Position numbers and translations under genes: made by a program. Shown here piece by piece: positions 10,893 through 21,805 of a stretch of DNA of 64,000 nucleotides. The stretch's first letter is position 1. Every line of letters starts with the position of its first letter. The stretch covers positions 55,946,069-56,010,068 of the forward strand of contig OX578146.1 in NCBI GenBank assembly GCA_951213105.1, written 5' to 3'. Source of the DNA: Amaurobius ferox (taxonomy: Eukaryota > Arthropoda > Arachnida > Araneae > Amaurobiidae). Under the pieces are notes generated by a model. The model saw only the letters and a list, made by a program, of their open reading frames with translations. It made no database searches and had not been told where the DNA came from.

Positions 10893-11148
10893 ACAGTCTA
10901 CAGCAGATGACACCGATCACATTTTTAAAAGTTTATTATCATTACTGTCACATAACGTAAATTGGCGCGCAAATAATAATAAATAAGCATAAGGAGATTT
11001 AGTAAATCAACTGGATTTCCGTCTTCAGGGCAAAATGTTTTGCACTGAAAAAAGAAATCCAGTATGCATGCTTATTTACTAATAAATATCATTTTAAAGT
11101 CAAGTGCTTTACCTAATAGTAATTATTTTAAAGTTTATTAATAACTAG

Positions 11149-12232
11149 TGGTTTACATTTCTTCATACAGATTATTACAATATAAAGAAACTTAATTCAC
11201 AACCATGTGCAAATTCCTTAATATATATTTTTAAATGGCATTGTTACTCAAAACATTCTATTAATATATTTAAATTAATGCTCTTAAAATTAAGTTTAAA
11301 AGTATATTTTCTCGCCATACAGAATTATCTTCACAGGCAGATCTGAAGGATAAAACATACTTGTTCCATTTGTGAACAAATTTACAAAAAATATGAAATT
11401 GAATACGTATATGTGAAGACAAAAGCGTTACATTGGAAGTACTACCCGTACTACTTATATTCTCGTAGATTAGAAGATCGTGTATTAGAAAATATACCAG
11501 TACTGAAATATGTATATGAATGTAAAAAAACTTTGTTAAAATAAAACAGATGGCATAAGAAATTGAAAAACATCAATAATCCCAGTAGTATTTAAACCCG
11601 AAGGCCGTAATGGATATAATTTAGTAAAATGCAATTTCCATAAAATTTATTTTGTATACAATTCTTCATTAGATAAAGTGGAAAATATTTAATAAAATCG
11701 TCTGCTGTATAAACTGGATTTAATTCCGTTGCTAAGCGACAGAATGTAATTTTCTACAAATAAATTAGCCTAAAAATATAGTCTGCATATTTTTTTTTAT
11801 CAAATGGCCAGGCACTTGACTTCCATCATTTGCCTATACATCGGCCAGGAACGTGAACCATTTAGCCGTCATAGGACGCTGCCCCAGGAGCACCAGGGGG
11901 GGGCGGAACACACGGCGCCCAATAACACAACATCCATGCCTTACGTGAGACTCGAACCCACAACGCGGCGGTCGAACGATCGCTTGGAAACGCTCGCCTT
12001 GACCGCTCGACCACCGCATCGGCGTCTGCATAATGTTCTCTGTGGAAGTGTTTTATTAATATTTTAACTGTCATAGAAATTCGAAACATGGACTAAATTT
12101 TAAGTAGGACTATTCCAAGGCTATCCACAAAATTTCATGAAATTCGGTGCAGTTGTTTGTTCTCCCGTGATGAGCGAAACGCACAAATAAATAACCAGAC
12201 AGATTTTCATTTTATTTAAGATTTTTTACGCA
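11149..12232 (+). repeat. Dispersed repeat D, copy 1 (unknown class)
   Basis: Aligns by eye over its length with 30276-32407 once the insert in that copy is removed. Shared landmarks are ACTAG at the start, ATATAAAGAAAC, AAATCGTCTGCTG, GTTGCTAAGCGACA, and an end with AATTTCATGAAATTCGGTGCAG followed by an ACAAATAAATAA-type tail. The end resembles the 3' tails of many invertebrate non-LTR elements, but no coding part is seen. It is interrupted by a SINE at 11790-12023. Confidence 0.7.
11790..12023 (-). mobile_element. Second SINE family, Ser/Leu tRNA-like head
   Basis: On the minus strand the head reads GATGCGGTGGTCGAGCGGTC then AAGGCG, an A box of the long-variable-arm (Ser/Leu) type, and then GGGTTCGAGTCTCAC as B box. 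The 3' end is a poly(A) (T run at 11790-11799 on the plus strand). Target duplication GTCTGCATA at 11781-11789 and 12024-12032. The unoccupied site is present once at 32175-32183 in the other copy of repeat D. ORFs on both strands here are by-products of this repeat. Confidence 0.88.
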
Positions 12233-13333
12233 ACTTGATTGAAAATTGCATTTTTGTTTAAACTGAAAAGTAAAATATAGAATCTTAAAATACTTTATTT
12301 TTATTTATCTGACTACCACCGTTGTAAACAAAATTAAAAAATTAAAATTAAAAATTAAATTATAACTTGTATTAGCTATTTAATATCTATTTTATAATTT
12401 TGCTATTTGTTATCTGTTTTTAAATTAATAATTAATTTTTTGCTATTTAATTTATTTATAAATTTTGTTTTTTATCAATTCATAAAGATTACAGATGTCA
12501 TGGGTTTATTACTACATCATTACGGATGTCATGGGTTTATGCCTGGTCATTTATGTAAATATACGGCCTGCAATATTAAAGAAATAATTATTCATTAACC
12601 AAGTTACTATATCTTTATATTACTGGTAAAATTGTAGTGGCTTGTGCTTCAATCTTTTATAGGCCATAAATACTAATTAATCGTGATCAAATTCTTTTAC
12701 CTTTTTCTATATTTTATTTTAAATGCATATATTTAAAAATCTTGGGAAAATATCAATAATTGTAGTTTGTTGCTAAATAATTGAAGGTAGTGTTCCCTTC
12801 GGGAAATAAATTCCTCCGCCGTCGCTAATATACGTATATTAAATGAACTGAAAATTTTCGTAGCAATTATATACCGCAATTTTAGCCCTCTACACTCAAG
12901 CACTAATCTAATAAACTACAAAAATCAAGGAATTTAGTTTCTGACATTGAATCAATCACCTGATAAACGTTGTAATCTATAATTTTGAATGAAATTATAA
13001 AGATATGTGTTGGCCAACATTTAAAATAATATAGATTCATTAGTTTTTTATGCAGATGGCACTGCATTTTGCGTGTCTAGAAGAAACATGTTTTATCTAT
13101 TAAAATGTCCGCTTATCCGTTTCACTTACAATTCGGATTATAAAAGATAGTCATAGGCAGAAGATGAAAAAAATAAATACAGGTTTAGGACATATGTTAT
13201 TAATTATAAAGAATGGAGTGTTTTTAGAATATATTTCCAAGAAAACTGAACCTCTCCCAGGAAGAACACAATTAAGGTGTTGAATATACCGGCGTTCTAA
13301 CTAAAGAACACGGGGCTCATAGATAATAAAAAA
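12233..13333. other. No gene seen
   Basis: Very AT-rich. A short direct repeat (ATCATGGGTTTAT-like, twice near 12495-12540) is all I can point to. The ORF at 12407-12598 is low complexity. Confidence 0.55.
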
Positions 13334-14163
13334 TCTGATGTGGCCGGCACATGACTTTCCTCATATAATGCAATGAATTTACTACTTTTACAGTTAAAAA
13401 AATATTATTATTATAATAGTAGATACTCATATTCTTTCCAAGATATTGAATTTGTTTTCAATTAGTCGTCATTTTCATTGATTTAGCGCCTTTTTTATTC
13501 ATTTGGCTAGATTTTCAATAATTTGGCGACATTTAAAAATGTCGCCAAGTTGGCGATATTCCGCTATATTGGTCGCCAAAATCTGGCCAAATGTATGGAA
13601 GGAGAAATAAGTTATTCTTACAACGGATAAATGACTATTGGCGTTCAAATACAAAAGTATTACTCAAAGTATAGTTTCTCGTGAATGAAATGGGTTAGAT
13701 CCACGACAATGATGCCACCAAATTCATTGCATGATATTACATATGAAAAGTGAACACGTTTCTTAACAGTTAATATTTTATTAATTTATGGGTTGTTTTG
13801 ATAAATTTATTTGAAAAATGTGCAATATCTCGAGAACAGTTCATGCTAGAGTTCTAAAGTTTGTGTAAATCAATAAGAAATGTCTATTTGCGTAACTTTA
13901 TAAAAGGTTTTTTTTTTTATAATTTCTTCAAAATTTCACTCGAAAATTTAGTGAGGTTCTGAACATTCGATTACGCTTTAAAACAATAAGCTTCTAGTAT
14001 TCACGGATTGTGACTTTTGTACCAAATTTTATTGGAATCGCTCTATTCGTTCGTGAGATATCGTCTCCACAGACTCACTGATACACACACACGCACACAC
14101 ACATACTTTCACACACACACACACACACACACACATACTTTCACACACACACACACACACATA

Positions 14164-14201
<38 letters not shown>

Positions 14202-14327
14202 TCACCTCAAAAATGTTTGATTTGTTATCAGGGATGCTTGCAACGTGCTCTCCCGTCGAAAACTCGAATTCGAAATTTCGACCCGTCACAATACTTTCCT
14301 TATACATTATGTATATAAGGAAAGTAA
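13334..14327 (+). mobile_element. Helentron-like repeat, subfamily A, complete
   Basis: Reference copy. 5' end: A-run, TCTGATG, then a small inverted repeat ATGTG...CACAT, then the subterminal repeat ACTTTCCTCATATA. A central block folds on GTCGCCAAGTTGGCGA. Near the 3' end come ACCAAATTTTATTGGAATCG, an interrupted CA tract (14083-14200), CCCGTCGAAAACTCGAATTC, and a terminal hairpin ACTTTCCTTATAC...GTATATAAGGAAAGT followed by AA. Subterminal inverted repeats, a 3' hairpin, a microsatellite and AT-rich target sites are the described marks of non-autonomous Helentrons (HINE, DINE-1). It codes for nothing. No Rep/helicase partner is in the window, so the class is inferred. Confidence 0.65.
14083..14200 (+). 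repeat. Interrupted CA microsatellite
   Basis: Four CA blocks separated by ATACTTTCA. It is an internal part of the Helentron-like repeat; the spacer ATACTTTC itself echoes the subterminal repeat. Confidence 0.9.
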
Positions 14328-14718
14328 TAATGAAATATATAATAAATAATAAATAATCTAAAAATATTCTTTTGAAATTTGTCGTTATATGCCTCTAAAC
14401 AGTAGGTTCTTCTACGAAAACCTGTTGAGTTAATGACTGCTAATAAAATGTTAGTGTCTACATTTCCTGTCTAAATTTTAGAAGAATTTTAGTTTTAATG
14501 CTAAAACTTATGTATAATACTACTTTTTCTTCCATAAACCTTATTAAAGTAAAATATGAATATTTAAAAAAAATATTATTTTATGTTTCGTTTAGTTTTT
14601 TTTAATTTCAATAACGACGTTGTAACCAACGGTCTTATCTGTAAGTTGCATCTGTTGTCTTCTATATATTAAAAACGTTCTTATCTATTTTTGTAGATAC
14701 TAATGCTGAAGTAAAAAA

Positions 14719-15291
14719 TCGGATGTGGGCAGCACATGACTTTCCCTGCAGACTTTTATTTACGTTATCTTTATTTTAATTAAATTTAATTCACTTTTAA
14801 TTCAATATTAGTTCTCATTTGGTAACTGGACTTATTTTTAAAGATGGCTAGTCGTAGTGTAATGGGGTTGGCCTTATTATTTTCAGCATTAAAAATAACG
14901 TATAAAACAAGCATTTAACGGATATATTTAAGCATACGTAGTTTTATTTTAGATGTTGACGATTTTTGAGAACCATTTCGCAAAAAAAGGCAGTTTATTT
15001 TTTTCCGAATCATACCAAAAACTAATCAGTATCTGGGTCTCACCCAAGTGACTTATCTACCAAATTTTATGATATTCGGTCTATTAAATGTTTAGTTAGA
15101 GTGGATTAAAAATATGCACAGACAGACAGACACACACACACACAGACACACACACAGACGTAAGGCTAAAAATAGTTTTTTCGTATTCTAGAGGTCTTGA
15201 AACGTGCAGATCCGTCGAAAACTCAACTTACGATTTTCGTCATGATTCCAATACTTTCTCTATACATTACCATGTATTGCAGGGAAAGTAA
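14719..15291 (+). mobile_element. Helentron-like repeat, subfamily B, copy 1
   Basis: Starts TCGGATGTGGGCAGCACATG and shares the first 26 bases with subfamily A, but the 5' subterminal repeat is ACTTTCCCTGCA and the 3' arm is TGCAGGGAAAGTAA. The interior differs from A except for ACCAAATTTTATGATATTCG and an ACAGACAGACAGACAC tract. The next element begins six bases after its end. Confidence 0.65.
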
Positions 15292-15297
15292 AAAAAA

Positions 15298-16259
15298 TCT
15301 GACGTGGGCAACACCTGACTTTCTTTATATAATGCAATGAATTTACTACGTTTACAGTTTAAAAAAATGTTATTCTTATAGTAGATATTTATATTCTTTC
15401 CAAGAAATCGAATTTTCGTCAATTAGTCGTCATTTTCATTGATTTAGCGTCATTTTTATCAGTTTGGCGAGATTTTTGTTAATTTAGCAACAACTAAAAA
15501 TGTCGCCAAGATGGCGGCATTCTGTCAAATTCGTCGCCCAAATCTCGTCAAGCGTTATGGACGGAGAATTAAGTTATTCTTACAGCAGATAGATGACTAT
15601 TGGCGTACAAATACAAAAATATTACTTAAAGTATCTTTTTTCATGAATGGAACCAGCTAGATCCACGAGAATGATGTCGCCCAATTTATTGCATGGTATT
15701 ACATATGAAAAGTAAACATGTTTCTCAGTAGGAAATATTTTTTTTTAATTTTATATAACTTTTCGATAATTTTTTGGAAAAATGTGCAATATCTTTTGAG
15801 CGGTTCATGTTAGCGTTCTAAAATTTAGGTTACTCGTTTTCTAATGAAAAATTACATAGGAAATGTCTATTTGCGCAACTTTATTAGCGGTTTTGATTTT
15901 TTGACGATTTTTTCAAAACCTCACTCAAAAATTTAGGGGTTTTCTGAACGATCGATTGCGTATAAAAACAATAGGCTTCCAGTGTTTACGGATTGCGATT
16001 GTTATACCAAATTTCATTCGAATCGGTCCATTCGTTCGTCAGTTATCGTCTCCACAGACTCACTGACACACACACACGCACACACATAATTTCACACACA
16101 CACACACACATACTTTCACACACACACAGACATCACTTCAAAAATGTTTGATTCGTGATCAGAGATGCTTGAAAGGTGCTCTCCCGTCGAAAACTCGAAT
16201 TCGAATTTTCGACCCTGTCACAATACTTTCCTTATACATTATGTATATAAGGAAAGTAA
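15298..16259 (+). mobile_element. Helentron-like repeat, subfamily A, complete
   Basis: Begins TCTGACGTGGGCAACACCTG, ends TATATAAGGAAAGTAA. Directly downstream of a B-type copy in the same orientation, separated only by an A run. Confidence 0.7.
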
Positions 16260-16519
16260 AAAGTAAAAAATGAACATGACAATTTGTGGTGATAAAGCAG
16301 GTCAATTAATGAGGGAATTGTTTTTAAAATATTACTGAAAACAAAAAATATATATATTTTTTTTTTGTCATCTGTAAAATTTAGCTTTTTTTTTTTTTTT
16401 TTTTTTTTGTTACAATATTTTTCGGGAGAGAGATTCAATTAAATTTTTTTTTTGAGTAGTTTAACACAATAAATAATAATACACCTCACTCTTCACGGCA
16501 AACACAGGATATCCACTTG
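16260..16519. other. AT-rich filler with a 23-T run (16386-16408)
   Basis: No coding signal. The minus-strand ORF at 16232-16438 is made by the T run. Confidence 0.6.
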
Positions 16520-16910
16520 GATAAGCAATCTGCACCGTTTGGATCTCAACGACCACGGCACTTTTAATCGACACTGTCAACATTAAACTGCAACCGTGTA
16601 GAAGTGGGAATTTGCGCTAACTAGCTTCGTTTTCGCACCGTATCTGCCATTTCAGCAGTTAATAATTAATCTTTTGAAATCCTCGAACCATTTGGGGCGA
16701 GAACCAAAGGCAACATTCTCGCGAATAAATGAATTAGATACAGAAATGCTCCCAATTTCTTCACTAAAATGCGTGGTAATGATGGTAGAATGCCACCTGA
16801 TTTTTATTGAAGCGAATACGATAATTAGAGAAAGTTTCGCAAGGTACATTAATTCATGGATTTGCTTTTCGACCAATATGCAGGGTGTTTTAAAAATATT
16901 GCGCCACTTG
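16520..16910. repeat. Dispersed repeat E, copy 1 (unknown class)
   Basis: Diverged similarity to 22850-23200: GCAATCTGCA, a CATTAAACTGC block, a GGAA...TTTGC..TAACTAGCTTC block, CGATTTGGGG-like and TTTATTGGAACGAATACAATA-like blocks occur in the same order. Overlapping ORFs on both strands (16652-16939, 16674-16970) show no known domain; GCAGGGTGTTTTAAAAATATT near 16867 resembles the end of a TIR transposon. Confidence 0.45.
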
Positions 16911-17046
16911 ATGCCTCTTGGAATATTGGTCGCAGACACTTGGTTCCAATTTAAGAGATACTATAATTAAGGTAGACTGTCATCATTCTGATTTTGATGA
17001 AGATACAACGTTTAGAATTAAAGTCCAAAATGTAACTTATTATATT

Positions 17047-17172
17047 GTCCCCCTTATATTTTCAATTAACAAAATACTTTCCACAGACTAATTAATCCAT
17101 GACACAAAGTTCCATTGATATATGGGTCATTTTCTCTAAATGGGCTTTTTCATCTTTCTTGTTAATATATTT
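17047..17172. repeat. Duplicated segment, left copy (interrupted)
   Basis: About 85% alike, by eye, to 18266-18398. Shared landmarks: TTTTCAATTAACAAAATACT, AAAGTTCCATTGA, ATATGGGTCATTTTC and CATCTTTCTTGTTAATATAT. The left copy is split by the Helentron-like element at 17173-18112; its other part resumes at 18121. Confidence 0.75.
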
Positions 17173-18112
17173 TTGCTTTCGTTATATGCATAATGTATGA
17201 GGAAAGTATTGTGACGGGGTCGAAAAGTCGAATTCATGTTTTCGACGGGAGAGCACGTTTCAAGCATTCCTGATCACGAATCAAACATTTTTGAAATGAT
17301 GTCTGTGTGTGTGTGTGTGTGAAAGTATATGTATGTGTGTGTGTGTCAGTGAGACTGTGGAGACGATAACTGACGAACAAATGGACCGATTCGAACGAAA
17401 TTCGGTACAAAATCACAATCTGTAAACACTGGAAGCCTACTGTTTTATACGCAATCGAATGTTCAGAACCACCCCTAAATTTTCGAGTGAAATTTTGAAA
17501 AAATTGTCAAAAAAATCAAAACCGATAATAAAGTTACGCAAATAGACATTTCGTATGTAATTTTTCATTAGAAAACGATTGACATAAATTTTAAGGCGTT
17601 AACATGAACTATTCTCGAGATATTGAACATTTTTCAAAAGTATTATCAAAAGTTATAAAAATAAAAAAAAAATATTTCCTATTGTGAAACATGTTCACTT
17701 TTCATATGTAATACCATGCGATAAATTGTGTGACATCATTCTCGTGGATCTAGCTCGTTCCATTTATGAAAAAAATACTTTGAGTAATACTTTTGTATTT
17801 GAACGCCAATAGTCATTTATCCAATAGTAAGAATAACGTATTTCTCCCTCCATAACGTTTGGCGAGATTTTGGTGACAAATTTGGCGGAATGTCGCCAAC
17901 TTGGCGACATTTTTAATTGTTGCCAAATTAATAAAAATCTCGCTAAATTGATAAAAATGACGCTAAATCAATGAAAATGACGACTAATTGAAGAAAATTC
18001 AATATCTTGGAAAGAATATAAGTATCTACAATAAGAATAACATTTTCTTTAACTGTAAAATTAGTAAATTCATTGCATTATATAAGGAAAGTCATGTGTT
18101 GCCCACATCAGA
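17173..18112 (-). mobile_element. Helentron-like repeat, subfamily A, inverted
   Basis: Minus-strand copy. Its 3' hairpin end is at 17173-17213 (TTGCTTTCGTTATATGC on the plus strand) and its 5' end TCTGATGTGGGCAACACATG is at 18112. An empty version of the target is kept at about 18396-18404. Confidence 0.72.
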
Positions 18113-18265
18113 TTTTTTTTTCTATTTTTCAACTTATTATGCTTATTTTACTGGCTCATTACAATGGCAAGTATTAGAAGCCAGTATAATAAGTATTATA
18201 ATAAACTGGCAAATTTTGAAGCCAGTATAATACGGGTATAATAATAAGTGTAATAATAATCATAC

Positions 18266-18413
18266 TGACCCCCTTAATTATTTTTTTCAATTAACAAAAT
18301 ACTTTCCAAGTCATTTAGTCCGCGACATAAAGTTCCATTGACATATGGGTCATTTTCACTAAACGGGTTTTTTCATCTTTCTTGTTAATATATTTTTATT
18401 TCTATTTTTCAAC
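18266..18413. repeat. Duplicated segment, right copy (uninterrupted)
   Basis: Shows the joined target TTAATATATTTTTATTTC and TATTTTTCAAC, which in the left copy is split by the element. Confidence 0.75.
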
Positions 18414-19689
18414 CTGTTTTCTGCATTATATTTTAACATGTGTGACTTAAACTAAGAACAAACAGTAGCAACGATCATTTTGGGAAAATTAAATAGAAAA
18501 TGCAAATTTTGATTTTCAAGACAAGTAAATACAGCATGACAGGGGAATGACAATTAATATAGGCAATTGCTCTGTTAGTAAGTATATATATATATACTAT
18601 ATATATATATCATTAAAAAAATAAAAAATGAGTTTTGCTTTAACTGCAATCTTATATTTAGAACTAACTTCTTATTTGTTTTATTGTCTAAAAAGTAAAT
18701 CTAGTTTAAATGTAATTCACCTGTTATGGTGTCATTCCCTTGTCTACCAAGAAGACAGGAAAATGTCGTCAGGGGAATGACAAATCATGTGATTTTTCTT
18801 TCTGAGTATATGAGTTTTATTTGCATTTAAGCTTAACTTGATATACAGTTTGCTACACTAACTAGGCACACATATATGTTAATAAAATTATTACTTTTTC
18901 ATTCTGGGAATAATTAAATACAGATGAATGACAAGGAATAAAGTTACATACCCAAAATTGTTGCTCCATTTTTTCAATAAAAGACGTGAAAATGACGTCA
19001 TGGTCAGTGTACAGTGTTCATTAAAGTGAAGGCAGTAATGATGGTGTATAAAGGCTCTTAATAACAAATCGTAACAATTTACATCTCTAGCGTAATTCAA
19101 AGAATAATTTTTCCACATAGACTATACTAATACAATTGCTTTGCTAATTTGGTTTCTCTAATTCAAATGATGCTCAAAATTCTTAAATTTCGAATAATTT
19201 AAATTCTTATAACGTGAATTACCAAACACTCTACCTAGTTCCATTTATTTGCTCAATGTGTCCATAATGAAATTTTATAGCGATAAGGGCATTCGATCTT
19301 TAGTTGCAAAGATCTCACTGTATCAGTCGGATATAGAGCCATAGTTCAGTGAAATGGCCAGCCAATAGATAGAAGGAATGGCCAATTCAAAATTTGTGTT
19401 TCCATCCCGGATAGGACAGTGAGACCTTTTCAATGGTGTTAAACTAATTAACTCTGCAGCTTAGATGCAACTATGATTTGGGTCGAAAAAACACCCAGTT
19501 ATGCATGTTTAGTGAACCCTGTAAGTAATGTCGACAATTTTAATGTTAAGTCCTTATGCTGTATAAATCTAGTCTTCCGTATCACCCAGCGATTTTTCGT
19601 CCTCCTAGTCATTTTACCAAGAATTTAAGTTTAAGCCAGCTCATTTGACTGTTACTACGGTATTTAATCGTATCCATTCGGACAAATAA
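18414..19689. other. No gene seen
   Basis: AT-rich; a TA microsatellite near 18589-18610. The phrase AGGGGAATGACAA occurs twice (18541, 18774) with an inverted GTCATTCCC between them at 18731. No ORF is convincing. Confidence 0.5.
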
Positions 19690-19944
19690 AAGAATAAAAA
19701 TAAATTAAAGTGCCAGGCTGAGTTGTACGTTGTTCTCCTTTTATCTCCTAATAATAACTTTAAATTCTTTATTAGCAGTACTAAACGTACTGTTGGTATT
19801 CGTTTAGCTGAACATGATCCTGATGTTAAAAATGGTAAATTGTCTACGGCTCTTGCCCAGTATGATATTAACGATAATTTCCATCCTATGTTTGATAAAA
19901 CTTTCCTTGTAAGCAGTTGCAATAAATTTACTTTATTACAATAA
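19690..19944 (+). pseudogene. Penelope-like element GIY-YIG endonuclease fragment
   Basis: The plus-strand reading from TTG at 19723 gives STKRTVGIRLAEHDPDV, then KLSTALAQYDINDNFHPMFD and KTFLVSS. In Penelope-like elements the C-terminal GIY-YIG nuclease has the pattern Y-I-G-x-T-K-R-x-x-x-x-R-L-x-E-H followed by S-A-L-A-x-H and a final F-D/W-D segment. Here the GIY and YIG parts are degraded, the catalytic R and E helix is kept, and the frame is closed upstream and downstream, so this is a dead relic. The RT part is not seen. Repeat C begins about 30 bases after the end. Confidence 0.55.
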
Positions 19945-19971
19945 TATTTTATTTTATGAATTCCATTTTAT

Positions 19972-21330
19972 TAGCACTTTACAACATAGTTTAAATGTGT
20001 TTATGACTTTTTCATTCTGTCCGCTTGTCTGTCTGTCCGTTCGCACGATAAGTACCATAAAAATGACTTCATTTTAGTATGTTGTTCAGACGGTCTGTGG
20101 GATATATGGGAATATAAATGAATAACATCACCCAATTAGTTTAGGATTGAACCCGGGTTGAAAAAATGAAACCTATGGGACCTAATTTTCCAAACATTTA
20201 AGCGAATTTAAAATTTACATATTGCTTCGAAAGTTTTAGAAAATATTCAAATAATCCCTTAAAAATATGAAAAAATTTTCAGCAAAATATATTCGGTAGT
20301 ATTTTTAATAAAAATTAAAATAACAATTACACTCACATTATATGAAGAGATCACATGACCCATTCAAAATAAAATATGTTATCCACCTTGTGTCAAAATT
20401 ATGATTTTAAAAGTTCTTTTTAATTTATATTTAGTGCTGTATCCGTCCTTAAAAGCATTTTATTTTTTCTTAATTTCTGTGCATCTATATTCTAAAACAG
20501 CACAATTACAATATACTGAGTTTAAATGATCAATACCAGACCTCTTGTATCAAAATCGTGATTTTTATACTTTTTAATTTTTAGTGTTGTATCCGTCCTA
20601 AAAGCACTTTATTTTTTCTTAATTTCTGTGCATCTATATTCTAAAACAACGCAATTACAATATATTTGAGTTTAAAGGATCATCAAACTTTGTTTATTTT
20701 TACAACGAAGCATAATTTTCATTTATGGAGAATGTAAACACATCGAGCTGTAAGATGAGTTGTATAATAATTACTGAATTTCTTCAACGTAAAACTATTT
20801 AGCTCTGGATGTAAATAGATAAGGCTGTAAGATGAGTTGTAAAATAATTTCCGAATTTCTTTAACGCAAAATCCTTTTGCTCAGGAGTTTGCAATATTGC
20901 TGATATGAATGAAACATTTTACATAGTAAAACAGACTACTTTATAGCAGACTTTTTTAATGAAGTTTTAAACGTAGAGTTAAATGACTTTTACCGCCATG
21001 GATTTCAGTTTTTATGTAAACTAAATTATTGTAGTAAAGTGATGAATGAAAGGCATGGGATAAAAGTGTATGGTTGAAATATTCACTGCTTTTACATAGA
21101 GAGCCAGGCGATTTACATTTCAGTGACGTCATTTGAATAACGTTCATTTTTTTAGATGAAGTTTTAAGTTTACAAATATAATAAATTATTGTATTATTGT
21201 GATAATTTTAAAAATGTTACCTCTGAATGTATCGCATTTTAGAGATGTTTAAATAAAATTTCATTGCAGTTGAAAAGTGTTTCATAATCAATGCTTTATG
21301 CATTATTGATCTTTCTTGTTTATCTTTACC
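19972..21330 (+). repeat. Dispersed repeat C, copy 1 (unknown class)
   Basis: Begins near ATTAGCACTTTACAAC and ends near TGCATTATTGATCTTTCTTG. Same order of blocks as in 30876-32040: TCTGTCTGTC, CACGATAA, TTCAGACGGTCT, ACCCAATTAGTTT, CATATTTAGTG, GTTTCATAATCAATGC. No ORF of note. A stretch near 20410-20480 is repeated at 20570-20650 (TTTAGTGTTGTATCCGTCCT), an internal duplication of about 160 bp. Confidence 0.75.
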
Positions 21331-21805
21331 GTCAGTCGATTTGTAATTTTGATCCAGTTCAGACCCTGAATTATGCTTGGCGATTCATTCTCGACTCCCT
21401 ATTTGCATAACATGTAAGTAGTTTTCTGAAAATTTAGTTAAAATTCTAAAAATTTAGGTTTAAATTGTTTTGACGATTTTCATTTTAGTTATGAACCTTC
21501 AACTTTATTGTAATTTGTATTTTATAACCATTTAAAATTTAAATGCTTTATTCTTTAAAAATATAACAAATGTAAAATCGTAAATTGATGATATGTAAAT
21601 GTTGCCTGGCAGCTATTGCCTATATGTAAGCACTTGTATGCACTATATTTTCACTTCACCACTGATGAAGGGCATAAGGATTCTGAAAGCACTTTGACCG
21701 TGTAATTTTTGTACGTCGAAGAAAGGACTTTTAATTTTTTGTTTTTAAGGGACTTTTAAACCTCTTTTTGATTGTCTTTAATTTTAAAATTTATTAAAAG
21801 TTGAC
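21331..21805 (+). repeat. Possible 3' tail of a Penelope-like element
   Basis: Contains CACTGATGAAGGGCATAAGG and TTCTGAAAGC at 21660-21690. The order CTGATGA, spacer, GAAA is that of the hammerhead-ribozyme core known from Penelope-like element ends. Stem II would rest on weak wobble pairs, and I cannot close stems I and III with confidence. It may be the end of the relic at 19690-19944, split by repeat C. Confidence 0.35.

Noticed and set aside
11936..12023. Functional tRNA-Ser or tRNA-Leu gene
   Set aside because: A and B boxes fit, but the acceptor stem does not close and the sequence continues into a SINE body with a poly(A) tail.
14017..14220. Threonine-histidine repeat protein (also at 29795-30055)
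   Set aside because: It is the CA microsatellite of the Helentron-like repeat read in frame.
16232..16438. Lysine-rich small protein on the minus strand
   Set aside because: Made by a 23-base T run.
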